A DNA stretch of 64,000 nucleotides from Planctomicrobium sp051465645 (GCF_051465645.1 NZ_CP195790.1:3534001-3598000); one strand, 5' to 3'. Counted from the first letter of the stretch, positions 1 to 8,487 are shown. Program-made: numbers and translations. Notes: generated by a model from the sequence alone, not told the origin.

Positions 1-266
1 TTCTTACCAGCGTGTCTTTCGCCAGAGATTCTTCTCAACTGCGATTTCCAGACAGTCTGAAGCGGCCGCACCCCTTGGATGAACACTTAAAGAGTGACCG
101 CATCGGATAACTACGGCCTCGCCACAGACCTGAGACACTGTGTCAAAGGCGATCGCTGACAATCTTCAACGACGCTCAGCAAACAGCTCAATTCAGCAAG
201 CGATCACGCTGAAACACAAAGCAAGACCCTGAGAATTCGCGCTCAAGGCGGACAAGCAGGCACCGA
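1..266. other. Intergenic or flanking sequence, no gene seen
   Basis: No convincing reading frame, RNA gene or hairpin terminator is visible between the left window edge and the 3' end of the Bfd-like gene. It may hold the 3' region of a neighbour outside the window. Confidence 0.5.
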
Positions 267-491
267 CTACTCAGCGTCTTGTGCAGCAAGTGTGCGTGAT
301 TTTCGGCATTCGTCAATCACGTTCTGAATGCGACGGCGACACGCCATACAGCCTCCGCCGGCTTTACACGACTGTCGAACATCTTGAACAGTCGTTGCCC
401 CGTAAATGGCAACAGTGTCCTCAACTGTCGACTGACGTACCTTGAAGCAATGGCACAAGATTGGATCTGCTGCAACCGTGATGTTTGACAT
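267..491 (-). CDS. Bfd-like [2Fe-2S] ferredoxin
   Basis: A 74-residue protein of the BFD-like [2Fe-2S]-binding family, whose best known member (bacterioferritin-associated ferredoxin) delivers electrons for iron release from bacterioferritin. Seen: a C-x-C pair at residues 13 and 15 and a C-x-x-C pair at 48 and 51 in the glycine-rich context GGGCMAC, with a further Cys at 42. This is the classic spacing of the family, and the length suits a single-domain protein. The ATG at 491 is preferred over an in-frame TTG four codons upstream. A perfect 15-bp palindrome resembling a Fur operator lies 44 bp upstream, which fits iron-dependent control. No bacterioferritin gene is adjacent, so the partner is inferred. 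It could instead serve another iron-handling or reductase system. Confidence 0.85.
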   Translation of the reverse strand: MSNITVAADPILCHCFKVRQSTVEDTVAIYGATTVQDVRQSCKAGGGCMACRRRIQNVIDECRKSRTLAAQDAE

Positions 492-534
492 AGCAGTGAG
501 CAAAGGAGGGCTGATTCAGGCAGGTAAATGCACT

Positions 535-549
535 TGAGACTCAGTCTCA
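535..549. promoter_or_regulatory. Fur-like operator palindrome
   Basis: TGAGACT-C-AGTCTCA is a perfect 7-1-7 inverted repeat. It matches the 7-1-7 Fur box architecture (TGATAAT-N-ATTATCA) at 10 of 14 symmetric positions. It sits just upstream of the iron-related Bfd-like ferredoxin gene. A second imperfect inverted repeat, CGTAC/GTACG at 553-570, follows directly. Assignment to Fur rather than another regulator is inference. Confidence 0.55.
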
Positions 550-702
550 TAACGTACTCATAAGTGTACGGAGGTCAGATTGGCGTGGTCAATCACAAAT
601 AACCGGAAAATCTCCAAATCCGAAGAGTGTCGTGGCTTTCACGGCAATTCTTGAAATTCGTCGTCACAACAGATGAATTCCCCGGGACACATCAGGCGCT
701 CC

Positions 703-731
703 TTGACAATCACGCGAATTCTCTTTACAAC
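703..731 (+). promoter_or_regulatory. Sigma70-type promoter for pheA
   Basis: TTGACA (703-708), a 17-bp spacer, then TACAAC (726-731; 4 of 6 matches to TATAAT). It is correctly oriented for the chorismate mutase/prephenate dehydratase gene and would give a leader of about 145 nt. No leader peptide or attenuator could be confirmed in that leader. Confidence 0.5.
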
Positions 732-883
732 ATGAATCCAACATCTTGCAGGGACAAGGGTTAGCAGGATGACAGAACGCTCGCCAGCATTTGCGACGTC
801 GATCGAGATGAACCCAATTGATTGGTCATGGAGCGGCGGCCCCTTCGGCTCATTACTTCTTCCGCAGAAAAGACCACGGTCTC

Positions 884-2047
884 ATGGCAAAAAAGAAGGC
901 TACCCGCCCGGCTGCACAAGCTCGTGCTCAGCGGAAAGATAAACCTGCTTCTTCTCCGAAAGCAGTGACTCGCAAAAAACCGAGTGCTTCTCCTGCAGAG
1001 CGATTGAAGGTGATCGACCGTCAAATGGTCCAACTCCTGAAAGATCGCGTTCGCTACGGAGTCCAACTTCTTCAAGAATCCGGTGATCGACGCGAACTCT
1101 GGTTTGATCCCAAGGTTGAACAAGACCTGTGGGAAGAACTTGAGGTTGTCAATCAGGGAGAAGTTCCCAAAGAAGTCTTGCGAAGTGTCTTCCGCGAACT
1201 CATGTGCGCGTCACGCTCTCGTGTGAAGTCAGCGCGAGTCGCTTACCTCGGCCCGCAATTCAGCTTCACTCATCTCGCAGCATTGGAACGATTCGGAAAG
1301 ACCGCCGATCTCGTCCCGGTCAATTCGATTGCGGCTGTGTTTGAAGAGGTCAACAAAGGTCACGCCGAATTCGGAATTGTTCCCATCGAGAACAGCACCG
1401 ACGGACGCATTGTCGACACACTCGACATGTTCACCAGACTTCCGCTGCGGATTTGCGGTGAAGTACAGATGGCGGTGCACCACAATCTGCTCTCACGTTC
1501 GCCTCGCAGCGAGATCACCGAAATCTACAGCAAGCCACAGGCGTTGTCACAGTGCCGCGACTGGCTCGCACGAAACATGCCACAGGCAAAGATCTACGAT
1601 GTGACCAGCACATCGACCGCAGCAGCACTGGCCCAACAGAAGCCGGGCGCAGCAGCGATTGCCAGCCGTCAGGCCGCCGTGCAGTACAGTCTCGATATCA
1701 TTGCCGAAACAATCGAAGACAATGCGCACAATGTGACCCGATTTGCCATCATCGGCGATCACGAGACCACGGAAACCGGTCAGGACCGCACTGCATTGCT
1801 GTTGCAGATTCCGCACACACCAGGTTCTCTGTCAGACGCACTGACGGCATTCAAGAACAACAAGATCAACCTGACCTGGATCGAGTCGTTCCCTCTGCGT
1901 GGGCCGGAAACCGGCTACCTGTTCTTCCTCGATTTTGAAGGTCACGTCAAAGACGCACGCATCAAAAAAGCGATGCAGATCCTTGAGAAGAAAGCCGTGC
2001 GGATGGAAATCCTTGGCTCCTACCCAAGAAGCGAATCGCCGCTTTAA
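884..2047 (+). CDS. pheA: Bifunctional chorismate mutase / prephenate dehydratase (P-protein)
   Basis: Converts chorismate to prephenate and then phenylpyruvate, the committed route to phenylalanine, in the cytoplasm. The 387-residue product has a Lys/Ala-rich tail of about 37 residues, then an AroQ-type chorismate mutase helix region (RLKVIDRQMVQLLKDRV onward). The prephenate dehydratase domain begins at RVAYLGPQFSFTH, carries GIVPIENSTDGRI and ends with the N-x-T-R-F motif (NVTRF). A C-terminal ACT domain follows (HTPGSLSDALTAF, INLTWIES). The ATG at 884 is preferred over an in-frame start at 818 because the upstream residues are not family-like. The ACT-domain ESRP motif, linked to phenylalanine feedback, reads ESFP here. 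A perfect 12-bp terminator hairpin follows, so the gene is monocistronic. Confidence 0.93.
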   Translation: MAKKKATRPAAQARAQRKDKPASSPKAVTRKKPSASPAERLKVIDRQMVQLLKDRVRYGVQLLQESGDRRELWFDPKVEQDLWEELEVVNQGEVPKEVLRSVFRELMCASRSRVKSARVAYLGPQFSFTHLAALERFGKTADLVPVNSIAAVFEEVNKGHAEFGIVPIENSTDGRIVDTLDMFTRLPLRICGEVQMAVHHNLLSRSPRSEITEIYSKPQALSQCRDWLARNMPQAKIYDVTSTSTAAALAQQKPGAAAIASRQAAVQYSLDIIAETIEDNAHNVTRFAIIGDHETTETGQDRTALLLQIPHTPGSLSDALTAFKNNKINLTWIESFPLRGPETGYLFFLDFEGHVKDARIKKAMQILEKKAVRMEILGSYPRSESPL

Positions 2048-2112
2048 GAGCAATTCGAATCCTCATAGGCTGCTCCAGATTCGCACGTGCAGATTTTCAC
2101 TGAACATCAAAA

Positions 2113-2148
2113 GGCTCGAACAAACCACAATTTGTTCGAGCCTTTTTC
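2113..2148 (+). terminator. Rho-independent terminator of pheA
   Basis: A perfect 12-bp stem (GGCTCGAACAAA / TTTGTTCGAGCC) with a 6-nt loop, followed by a run of five T. Confidence 0.92.
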
Positions 2149-2219
2149 TATTTCCTGTCCCGATCGCCTGCGTGTCTCCTGAGAGGTTGATCTCGATCTA
2201 CTGACGTTCGATCAGCGCT

Positions 2220-2726
2220 CTACTTCGGAGTCGTAAGATCGGCCCAGTCTTTCAGTGGAAGTTTCAGCGACCACTGTCTCGGAGGTTGCTCCGGGACGCG
2301 CTGGACCAGATGGATTTCCAGATCCATATATTGGCTCAAATCCTGATGTTGCTGCGCGATCCGATAGAGTTCAATCGCGCGTGTCAGACTTGCCTTTTCA
2401 TCCTCTTCAGGATTGAAGTCTTTCAACGATTGCTGCAGCACAATTCTCAGTGTGTTGGGAGAATTGTTGAGATGACTTTTAACACGACCACCGACCACAT
2501 ACGGATGCGTCTCGGGATACTGTGCCCTGATCGCCGCTTGAAGGGGGCGGAACGGTCGGGTGTAACTGTCCCAGTAGAGCCACAGTGCTCCCACGATACT
2601 GAACCCGAAGAGCAGCATTCCAGCGACGATCCACTTTCCCAGTGGAGACGAACGCACACGAACGGGAGGTGTCTCCTGCGGGACGCTTGAACGGTCATCA
2701 TCCGGGTTGTGAGCGGCACTGATCAC
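2220..2726 (-). CDS. Hypothetical membrane-anchored protein
   Basis: A 168-residue protein not recognised as a named family. A polar, proline-containing N-terminus of about 30 residues precedes one hydrophobic segment (about residues 31-52, WIVAGMLLFGFSIVGALWLYW). A soluble domain of about 115 residues follows. This looks like a single-pass membrane protein. It lies 87 bp downstream of ruvA on the same strand and may share its transcript. The soluble part has no cysteines or obvious catalytic motif. Confidence 0.7.
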   Translation of the reverse strand: MISAAHNPDDDRSSVPQETPPVRVRSSPLGKWIVAGMLLFGFSIVGALWLYWDSYTRPFRPLQAAIRAQYPETHPYVVGGRVKSHLNNSPNTLRIVLQQSLKDFNPEEDEKASLTRAIELYRIAQQHQDLSQYMDLEIHLVQRVPEQPPRQWSLKLPLKDWADLTTPK

Positions 2727-2813
2727 AGGATTCTTCCGGGGCTAACAACACAGAAACAGTTCTTCGCATCGGCCACAACAAAGCGGCCAATGACCTGTAG
2801 AGACTTGTCGTAC

Positions 2814-3446
2814 TTATTTACCAGGGCGTTGCTGGCGATAAATCTCCTGCAACAAATCCTCAACAGATTTGAATTTCCCTTTGGTGTTCTCGGATGCCTG
2901 TTCAATTTTCTCGCGAGCGTCGATTGCCGAGTGCCCGAGCGCCAGCAACGCTTCGTAGGCTTCGTTCGTCACCGAGTTCGCGGCGACCAGCTCAGGTGGT
3001 GCCCCTGCATCGACCATCAAAGCAAACCGGGCCATCTTCCGTCGCAACTTGGCAACGATTCGTTCAGCAACGGCTGGTCCGACTCCCGGCAAGGTCGCCA
3101 GAAAGCGAATGTCCTGTTCTTCGATGGCTGTCGCAATGTCGCTGACTGGGCGAACCATGGCCTGCAACGCCTTCTTCACGCCGACACCGTCGACCTGACA
3201 GACCAGTTCAAAGAACTGCTTTTCAGCCTGATGCAGGAACCCGACGATACGGGGAGTCAGTCGCCCCTTTTGTGGGTTCCCGTCGAGATATTCAATTGTA
3301 AACAGAGAAACCGTCTCTCCAACCTGCGACTGCAGCTGCCGGCGAACACATTCTGGAATGAGGACTTCATATTCCAGTCCGCCGACTTCAATGAAGACTT
3401 CCTGAAGTTCTACTCCGGCGAGTCGGCCTGTGATTTTGCGAATCAT
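2814..3446 (-). CDS. ruvA: Holliday junction branch migration subunit RuvA
   Basis: RuvA binds four-way junctions as a tetramer and loads the RuvB motor for branch migration in recombinational repair. The 210-residue length is close to the usual 190-205. Seen: an N-terminal OB-fold start (MIRKITGRLAGVELQEVFIEVGGLEYEV), two helix-hairpin-helix segments (ELVCQVDGVGVKKALQAM and ATLPGVGPAVAERIVAKLR), and a C-terminal three-helix domain of the RuvB-contacting type (YEALLALGHSAIDAREKIEQA). Neither ruvB nor ruvC is adjacent, although ruvX, a different resolvase-like gene, is about 58 kb away in this window. The small membrane protein downstream may be cotranscribed. Confidence 0.95.
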   Translation of the reverse strand: MIRKITGRLAGVELQEVFIEVGGLEYEVLIPECVRRQLQSQVGETVSLFTIEYLDGNPQKGRLTPRIVGFLHQAEKQFFELVCQVDGVGVKKALQAMVRPVSDIATAIEEQDIRFLATLPGVGPAVAERIVAKLRRKMARFALMVDAGAPPELVAANSVTNEAYEALLALGHSAIDAREKIEQASENTKGKFKSVEDLLQEIYRQQRPGK

Positions 3447-3753
3447 GAGAGCAATTTCGTAAGTGATGGGGCGAGCCTGACACGCAGTCGACCAGTTCTC
3501 GCGGATGGCAAACGCAATCGCACGGCGACTTCATTGAGCAGACAGCACTCATTCCGTGGCCGGAGAAGAAGACTTCCGTGTCTTGGACTCAGCATAGTCT
3601 GTTCAGTCGTTCACTCCAAGATGTGTCTCCCAAGTCCTCACTGTTCTCAAAAACCGAACTGACAGACACCTCAAAGAAACGAAAAAGGGACGCCTCTCGA
3701 AGCCGAAAGGCGTCCCTGAAAATCAAACGCGGTCATATGCTGACCGAACCGGT
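3447..3753. other. Intergenic region between ruvA and the RidA gene
   Basis: Holds the RidA-family gene's terminator (3681-3716) and presumably the ruvA promoter. No additional gene is seen. Confidence 0.5.
3681..3716 (-). terminator. Rho-independent terminator of the RidA-family gene
   Basis: A perfect 9-bp stem (GGGACGCCT / AGGCGTCCC) with a 12-nt loop. Read on the minus strand it is followed by a T-rich tract (TTTTTCG), 38 bp after the RidA stop codon. Confidence 0.88.
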
Positions 3754-4131
3754 CTAGTCTTTATAAGCAACGACGTCGACTTCGTACTTGATGCCAACGC
3801 CGGTGAGGCAGTTGACGACCGTGGTGCGTGCCGGGAATGGCTCTGGGAACACTTCGCGATACAGGCGGTTGTACTCGGCGAGGTTTTCTGAACTGTCGAC
3901 GTAAGACATCACTTTCACGACGTCTTTCAGAGTCAGACCAGCTTGAGCCAAAACTCGTTCGATGTTAGCGATTGAACGACGGAATTCTTCTTCGAATGTC
4001 CCTGGAACGATTTTTCCCGTGTCGTCGACAGATGCCTGACCTGAGACATAGACAAAGGGGCCAGCCTTCACTGCTGGGCTGAATGGCAGGTGGCTACGAG
4101 GGGCGTCTCCGAAAATGTGCTCAATGGGCAT
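3754..4131 (-). CDS. RidA family protein (YjgF/YER057c/UK114)
   Basis: Members of this family hydrolyse reactive enamine/imine intermediates released by PLP enzymes, as cytoplasmic homotrimers. The product is 125 residues, the normal size. Seen: AVKAGPFVYVSGQ near the N-terminus and the C-terminal signature FPARTTVVNCLTGVGIKYEVDVVAYKD. That signature includes the conserved Arg of the P-x-R-T motif that binds the substrate carboxylate in active RidA. It is monocistronic, with its own terminator. The family contains several subgroups with different substrates, so imine deaminase activity is likely but not certain. No amino acid gene is adjacent. Confidence 0.92.
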   Translation of the reverse strand: MPIEHIFGDAPRSHLPFSPAVKAGPFVYVSGQASVDDTGKIVPGTFEEEFRRSIANIERVLAQAGLTLKDVVKVMSYVDSSENLAEYNRLYREVFPEPFPARTTVVNCLTGVGIKYEVDVVAYKD

Positions 4132-4323
4132 CAGCTTGATCCGGTGTTCTATTTGGTTCTGAATCTGGTTTCGGCAACCGAGGCATTGAATTCCGCCATC
4201 GGAAATGCGAGCCGCCCCATCTTATGAACCGTCGCCAATCTGGTCTATCAACCAGCGAACTTCACTTCAAAACCCAATTCTTTATTGCGAGCCAACACTC
4301 GTCTTCAAAGAAGCAGAAAGGAC

Positions 4324-5676
4324 TCAGCGCTCGACAGAGCAAGCCTCTTCATACTTGTAGTTGATTGAAGGAATCTCAAGTGAGCCTTGCTTGATGCGAG
4401 TTTCGATGTCCCATGGCATCATGTGTTCTGGGACAGGCGAATCAGAAAATTCATTCTCGATCTGAAATAAACCATTGCCACGATGGACCAGTTCAGAGGA
4501 ACTCCAAGGCAGCACCACAATGACTCTGCCAATGATATCCTGTTCAGACCGTTCCGACTTTTCCGTTGATTTCTGTGTCGTGACATGCCCAGCGACTCCG
4601 ATCAGAACGCCACCTTCTGATTTTGGAATCGTCACTTCCGGAGTCAGCACGAACTCTTCTCCACCGACATTGAGCGAGAGCTTTCGCTCTTTGTTGAGTC
4701 GGAACTGGCCGTTTCTGGTATAGAACAATTCCCCACTTTTACTTTTGACCGTGAAGAATCCCGCACCGTCAATTGCCAGGTCAAATGGAAATGAGGTCTG
4801 AGTTTGCGACAATGCCTTGAAATGCGGACGTGACTTGACCTGAAGCTCGCCTTTAGAGCCTTCCAATCGGGAGGACAACCAATAAGGAATCAACGGGAGA
4901 TAACCAGGCGTGTCTCTAAAACGGAGATTCTCTTTGTGGATCAACTGCTTCGCATTGATCAAACCGTCATCAATCGCCGGCGAGACCGGATGCAGCGGAG
5001 CTGGCTCCATTAAAGGTTGAACTCCTGGAGCTCCCATTGGTGGAAGCGTTCCCGGGCCGAGTACTTCCGGCCCCAAAGGAATCGCATCTGGAGAGGGACC
5101 GCCGACCAGCTTCCACATCTTCAGGATGCCGACAGCGTCTTCCTTCCTCTCATTTTTCAATGACTCATACCATGCCCGTCGTTTCTCTGGAGGGAGGTGA
5201 GCGAGCTCAATTTCGATGATTTCTCGAATCATCTGTTCGTCCCCGCCCGACTTTGTCTCAATCGGAACAAGGCTCTTACTCTGTGGAAGCGGCTGTGGCG
5301 CGAACGGAGAATCCGGCGAATCAACAGCAGATTGAGGCAGTTGGGCAACCAGCTTTACGTCCGGAGTCGCAACCGGCGTCAATGGCGAGACAGGTTCACT
5401 TGATGTGGTGACAGCAATTGCGTTCTGAAGCGGCGATCCCTGCGAAAACAGCTCCAGTTCATCGAGTGCGTCGTTGAGTCGAACCCCATCCACAGGTGTT
5501 GGATAGAGTGATGTCTTGTAAAGCAGCGGTTCAAGCTTTGGAAACGCCGAACTTTGAACCTGAACTTTGGAGAGTGCAGGCTGAGAAGACTTCCAGACAG
5601 TGACGTGCCCCAGCATCAGACCGAGCCCGACACCTAGGACCAGACCGGGAATGAAATTGGTTTGAATCGTGTTCAA
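4324..5676 (-). CDS. Membrane-anchored flagellar basal-body rod/hook (FlgG/FlgF)-like protein
   Basis: A 450-residue protein with three parts. An N-terminal hydrophobic anchor lies at about residues 9-27 (PGLVLGVGLGLMLGHVTVW). A long Pro/Ser-rich linker follows, with a short charged helix (about 150-185). The C-terminal domain of about 165 residues carries the signature core of flagellar rod/hook proteins: FDLAIDGAGFFTVKSKSGELFYTRNGQFRLN, then ITIP- and GNGLF-like positions. Canonical FlgG and FlgF are about 250 residues, lack a membrane anchor and have N- and C-terminal coiled-coil motifs, which are not evident here. The gene stands alone with no flagellar neighbours. It is best described as a FlgG-fold domain on a membrane stalk; whether it joins a flagellum is unknown. 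Confidence 0.7.
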   Translation of the reverse strand: MNTIQTNFIPGLVLGVGLGLMLGHVTVWKSSQPALSKVQVQSSAFPKLEPLLYKTSLYPTPVDGVRLNDALDELELFSQGSPLQNAIAVTTSSEPVSPLTPVATPDVKLVAQLPQSAVDSPDSPFAPQPLPQSKSLVPIETKSGGDEQMIREIIEIELAHLPPEKRRAWYESLKNERKEDAVGILKMWKLVGGPSPDAIPLGPEVLGPGTLPPMGAPGVQPLMEPAPLHPVSPAIDDGLINAKQLIHKENLRFRDTPGYLPLIPYWLSSRLEGSKGELQVKSRPHFKALSQTQTSFPFDLAIDGAGFFTVKSKSGELFYTRNGQFRLNKERKLSLNVGGEEFVLTPEVTIPKSEGGVLIGVAGHVTTQKSTEKSERSEQDIIGRVIVVLPWSSSELVHRGNGLFQIENEFSDSPVPEHMMPWDIETRIKQGSLEIPSINYKYEEACSVER

Positions 5677-6204
5677 AGCATCCTCCGTGTCACCCCGAGC
5701 AGTTCTTTGGGTTCCAATCCCAAAATGAACTCAATCAATCTGGCCCCTTAACGGTGGTTGCAAACTGCGGTGATGACGCGCAAATCTACTGGTGACCGTC
5801 TCATGTCAAAAGCTAACAACATTATTACAGTTCGAAGTGATTCTCAATACGTTCCGGTCTCCACATCCCGCTTCAAGAAGTGGTTTCGGGCGTGTTGACG
5901 GGACGGACTCAGAACCGCTGGGCGCGTCTGACAGTAAGAAATCCTTGAATTTCCCGCAAGATGTGTCGGACTCGACAGGTCCGGGGAGACGATGCCGGTC
6001 TCTCGTTAACGGGAAGTTGTTCTCCAAAGTATTCGGCTCGGAAAATGGCTCATTTCGGGTTCTGATTTCTGTCGAATCAACTTGGCGCATCGCTGGTATG
6101 ATGCAAGATGGAGAAAATTCCATTCGAAATCATGAATTGCGCCCTTTGTCAGATGCGGCTCTTCCGAATAAGATTCGCGACATGAGTTCTGCACGGATGA
6201 CCGG
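5677..6204. other. Divergent intergenic region upstream of the peptidase/ATP-grasp cluster
   Basis: About 530 bp between two divergent genes. Open frames of 70-140 codons on both strands overlap each other and have unremarkable composition, so none is called. A candidate extended -10 promoter is at 6094-6102. Confidence 0.5.
6094..6102 (+). promoter_or_regulatory. Candidate extended -10 promoter of the ligase cluster
   Basis: TGG followed by TATGAT (6097-6102) forms an extended -10 element about 100 nt upstream of the C39-like peptidase gene. No good -35 box is visible at the proper distance. Confidence 0.35.
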
Positions 6205-6975
6205 ATGAACCGCCTCCGACTCGACATTCTCCCTCAGCCAAACGACACGACTTGCGGCCCAACATGCCTGCACGCGGTGTATCGTTATTTCGGCAACTTC
6301 ATTCCACTGGACGATGTCATTCAAAACGTCGGACAGCTTGAACAGGGAGGGACGCTCGCAGTCTTTCTAGGTTCAGACGCATTGCGGCGCGGTTACGATG
6401 TCACACTTTACACATACAACCTGCAGGTGTTTGATCCCACCTGGTTTCGCCCTGGAAGAGAGGTCAATCTCGCTGAGCGATTGACAGCACAATTAGAAGC
6501 GAAACAGCATCCTCGCCTGCAGACGTCAACGCATGCCTACATTGAGTTTCTTCAATTAGGCGGCAAGTTGAAAATGGAAGTGCTGACGATTGATCTCATC
6601 CGTCGGTATCTGAAACGGGATATTCCTGTACTGACAGGGCTGAGTGCCACATTTCTCTACGGAGAGATGCGGGAGTACTGTCCTGAAAATCCCCCTCCGG
6701 GGAAGACAACGCTGGCCGACGATGTCCGAGGATATCCGGCCGGACACTTTGTGGTGCTTTGCGGTTATGACCCGGACCGACGTACGGTCCTGGTTGCAGA
6801 TCCATTAGAAGCAAATCCCTTCACTAAAGACCGACAATACGCTGTTGACATCGACCGCGTGTTTTCTGCCATTATGCTGGGCATTGTGACGTACGACGCG
6901 AACCTGCTGATCGTACGTCCTAAAAATCATATCAAGGGAGTTGAGCGGCATGCCCGCAATGATCGTGACAGATAA
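6205..6975 (+). CDS. C39-like (papain-fold) cysteine peptidase
   Basis: A 256-residue protein with the C39/papain-like catalytic layout: Gln11 and Cys17 in LPQPNDTTCGPTC, His181 in PAGHFVVLCGYD, and Asp199 in VLVADPL. C39-like enzymes cleave peptides, often at double-Gly-type sites, or act as peptidase/transferases. No signal peptide or membrane segment is present, so it probably acts in the cytoplasm. The stop codon overlaps the start of the ATP-grasp ligase gene by 26 bp, implying translational coupling. The pairing suggests that this enzyme trims or transfers a peptide or amide made by the ligase. The start ATG lacks a strong Shine-Dalgarno sequence; an in-frame alternative further downstream cannot be excluded. 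Confidence 0.8.
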   Translation: MNRLRLDILPQPNDTTCGPTCLHAVYRYFGNFIPLDDVIQNVGQLEQGGTLAVFLGSDALRRGYDVTLYTYNLQVFDPTWFRPGREVNLAERLTAQLEAKQHPRLQTSTHAYIEFLQLGGKLKMEVLTIDLIRRYLKRDIPVLTGLSATFLYGEMREYCPENPPPGKTTLADDVRGYPAGHFVVLCGYDPDRRTVLVADPLEANPFTKDRQYAVDIDRVFSAIMLGIVTYDANLLIVRPKNHIKGVERHARNDRDR

Positions 6976-8425
6976 TGTCACTGACTGGCCGGAAGAAATT
7001 CCAAACGTGGAAATTGTTGACGCATGGAGGTATGTCACAGACGAAGAGTTTGCCAGCCGCCGAAACGTCAAGCTTTATAACCTCTGCAAATCACTCCGTT
7101 ACCAAAGCACCGGATATTATGTCTCGCTGCTTGCCGAGGCTCGTGGACATCGCCCGATGCCTGGTGTGATTGCATTGCAGGACCTGAAAACGCCGTCCAT
7201 GATTCGTTTCGTTGGAGACGAACTGGACGATCTGATTCAGAAATCGCTGGGGCCAATTCATTCAGAAGAATTCGAACTCAGCATTTATTTTGGCCGCAAC
7301 ATGGCCAAACGCTATGAACGCCTGAGTCGACAGCTGTTCAACATGTTTCAGATTCCGCTTTTGCGGTTTCGATTCGTAAAGAACATGTCCAACTGGCAGA
7401 TCCGCAGCGTCAAAGCTCTCGGAATGAACGATGTTCCGGAAGCACATCTGGCGTTTATGATTGAGTCGGCCGAGAAGCACTTCGCAGGCGGAGCGACTTC
7501 CCGACCAAAACAGAAACGTACCCGATTCGACCTCGCAATTCTTCACGATCCGGAAGAAACCGAAGCGTCACCATCGAACGAAGGGGCCTTGAAGAAGTTC
7601 ATCAAAGCAGGTGAACAACTCGGACTGAACTGCGAGTTGATTACGCGAGACGACTACGGTCGCCTCATGGAATACGACGCGCTCTTCATCCGGCAGACCA
7701 CAGGCATCAACCATTACACTTATCGGTTTGCCAGACGTGCTGCGAACGAAGGACTCGTCGTCATCGACGACCCGGTCTCGATTGCTCGCTGCACGAACAA
7801 AGTGTATCTGCAGGAGTTGATGGAACGTCACAAAATCCCGACTCCGAAATCACTCGTGGTCCATCGCGATAACGTCCACGAAATTTCAGAGATACTGGGC
7901 TACCCGTGCGTTTTGAAAAAGCCGGACAGCTCCTTCTCGCAAGGTGTGGTTAAGGTTCAAAACGAAGAAGATCTTCAGATGCGTCTGAAGGACTTCTTCG
8001 CACAGTCAGAATTGCTGGTTGCTCAGCAGTTCCTTCCAACCACTTTCGACTGGCGAATCGGGATTCTTGATCAACGTCCGTTGTTCGCCTGCCAGTACTT
8101 CATGGCTCCCGGACACTGGCAGATCATTCACTGGTCGAAACAGGGTGATGACCGGTACGGTAACTTCAAGACGTTGCCTGTCGAGCTTGCTCCGCGGAAG
8201 GCAGTTCAGATCGCACTGAAAGCCGCAAACCTGATCGGCGACGGACTGTACGGTGTCGACGTCAAAGAGTCCGACGGAAACTTCTACTTGATTGAAGTGA
8301 ACGACAATCCCAACATGGACGCCGGATGCGAGGACGAAATCCTTCGCGACGAGCTCTATCGCCGTGTGATGGAATCGTTCCTGAAACGCATCGAACAACA
8401 GAAATCCGGCTTATCAACTCGATAA
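6950..8425 (+). CDS. RimK-like ATP-grasp ligase with RLAN N-terminal domain
   Basis: A 491-residue ATP-grasp carboxylate-amine ligase of the RimK/glutathione synthetase type. Such enzymes activate a carboxylate as acyl-phosphate and join it to an amine. The N-terminal part (about residues 10-165) resembles the RLAN domain found before RimK-like ligases. It carries SLRYQSTGYYVSLLAEARGHRPMPG. The ATP-grasp domain (about 285-480) has the lysine motif YPCVLKKPDSSFSQGVVKV and the Mg-binding LIEVNDNPN near residue 450. The ATG at 6950 is chosen over a TTG at 6941 because AGGGAG lies 9 nt upstream. It overlaps the upstream C39-like gene, so the two are coupled. A strong terminator follows. The substrate is unknown; glutamate or another amino acid is inferred from the GCS2 and amidohydrolase neighbours. 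Confidence 0.88.
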   Translation: MPAMIVTDNVTDWPEEIPNVEIVDAWRYVTDEEFASRRNVKLYNLCKSLRYQSTGYYVSLLAEARGHRPMPGVIALQDLKTPSMIRFVGDELDDLIQKSLGPIHSEEFELSIYFGRNMAKRYERLSRQLFNMFQIPLLRFRFVKNMSNWQIRSVKALGMNDVPEAHLAFMIESAEKHFAGGATSRPKQKRTRFDLAILHDPEETEASPSNEGALKKFIKAGEQLGLNCELITRDDYGRLMEYDALFIRQTTGINHYTYRFARRAANEGLVVIDDPVSIARCTNKVYLQELMERHKIPTPKSLVVHRDNVHEISEILGYPCVLKKPDSSFSQGVVKVQNEEDLQMRLKDFFAQSELLVAQQFLPTTFDWRIGILDQRPLFACQYFMAPGHWQIIHWSKQGDDRYGNFKTLPVELAPRKAVQIALKAANLIGDGLYGVDVKESDGNFYLIEVNDNPNMDAGCEDEILRDELYRRVMESFLKRIEQQKSGLSTR

Positions 8426-8447
8426 GAGTCGGATCAATGTCAAGCTG

Positions 8448-8487
8448 CAGGCAGATGGCGTTGCATGCCATCTGCCTGTTTGTTTTC
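8448..8487 (+). terminator. Rho-independent terminator after the ATP-grasp ligase gene
   Basis: A perfect 12-bp stem (CAGGCAGATGGC / GCCATCTGCCTG) with a 7-nt loop, then TTTGTTTTC. It separates the first two genes of the cluster from the last two. Confidence 0.88.

Noticed and set aside
769..900. Possible leader peptide or attenuator for pheA (ATG at 769)
   Set aside because: The frame is not short, has no phenylalanine-rich run and runs into pheA out of frame; no alternative hairpins with a T tract were seen.
2709..3662. 317-codon plus-strand frame
   Set aside because: It lies antisense to ruvA, which has clear family motifs; a shadow frame.
5792..6208. 138-codon plus-strand frame ending in an ATGA overlap with the C39-like gene
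   Set aside because: The overlap suggests coupling, but the frame overlaps other frames on the minus strand, starts with GTG without a ribosome-binding site and has no recognisable family features.
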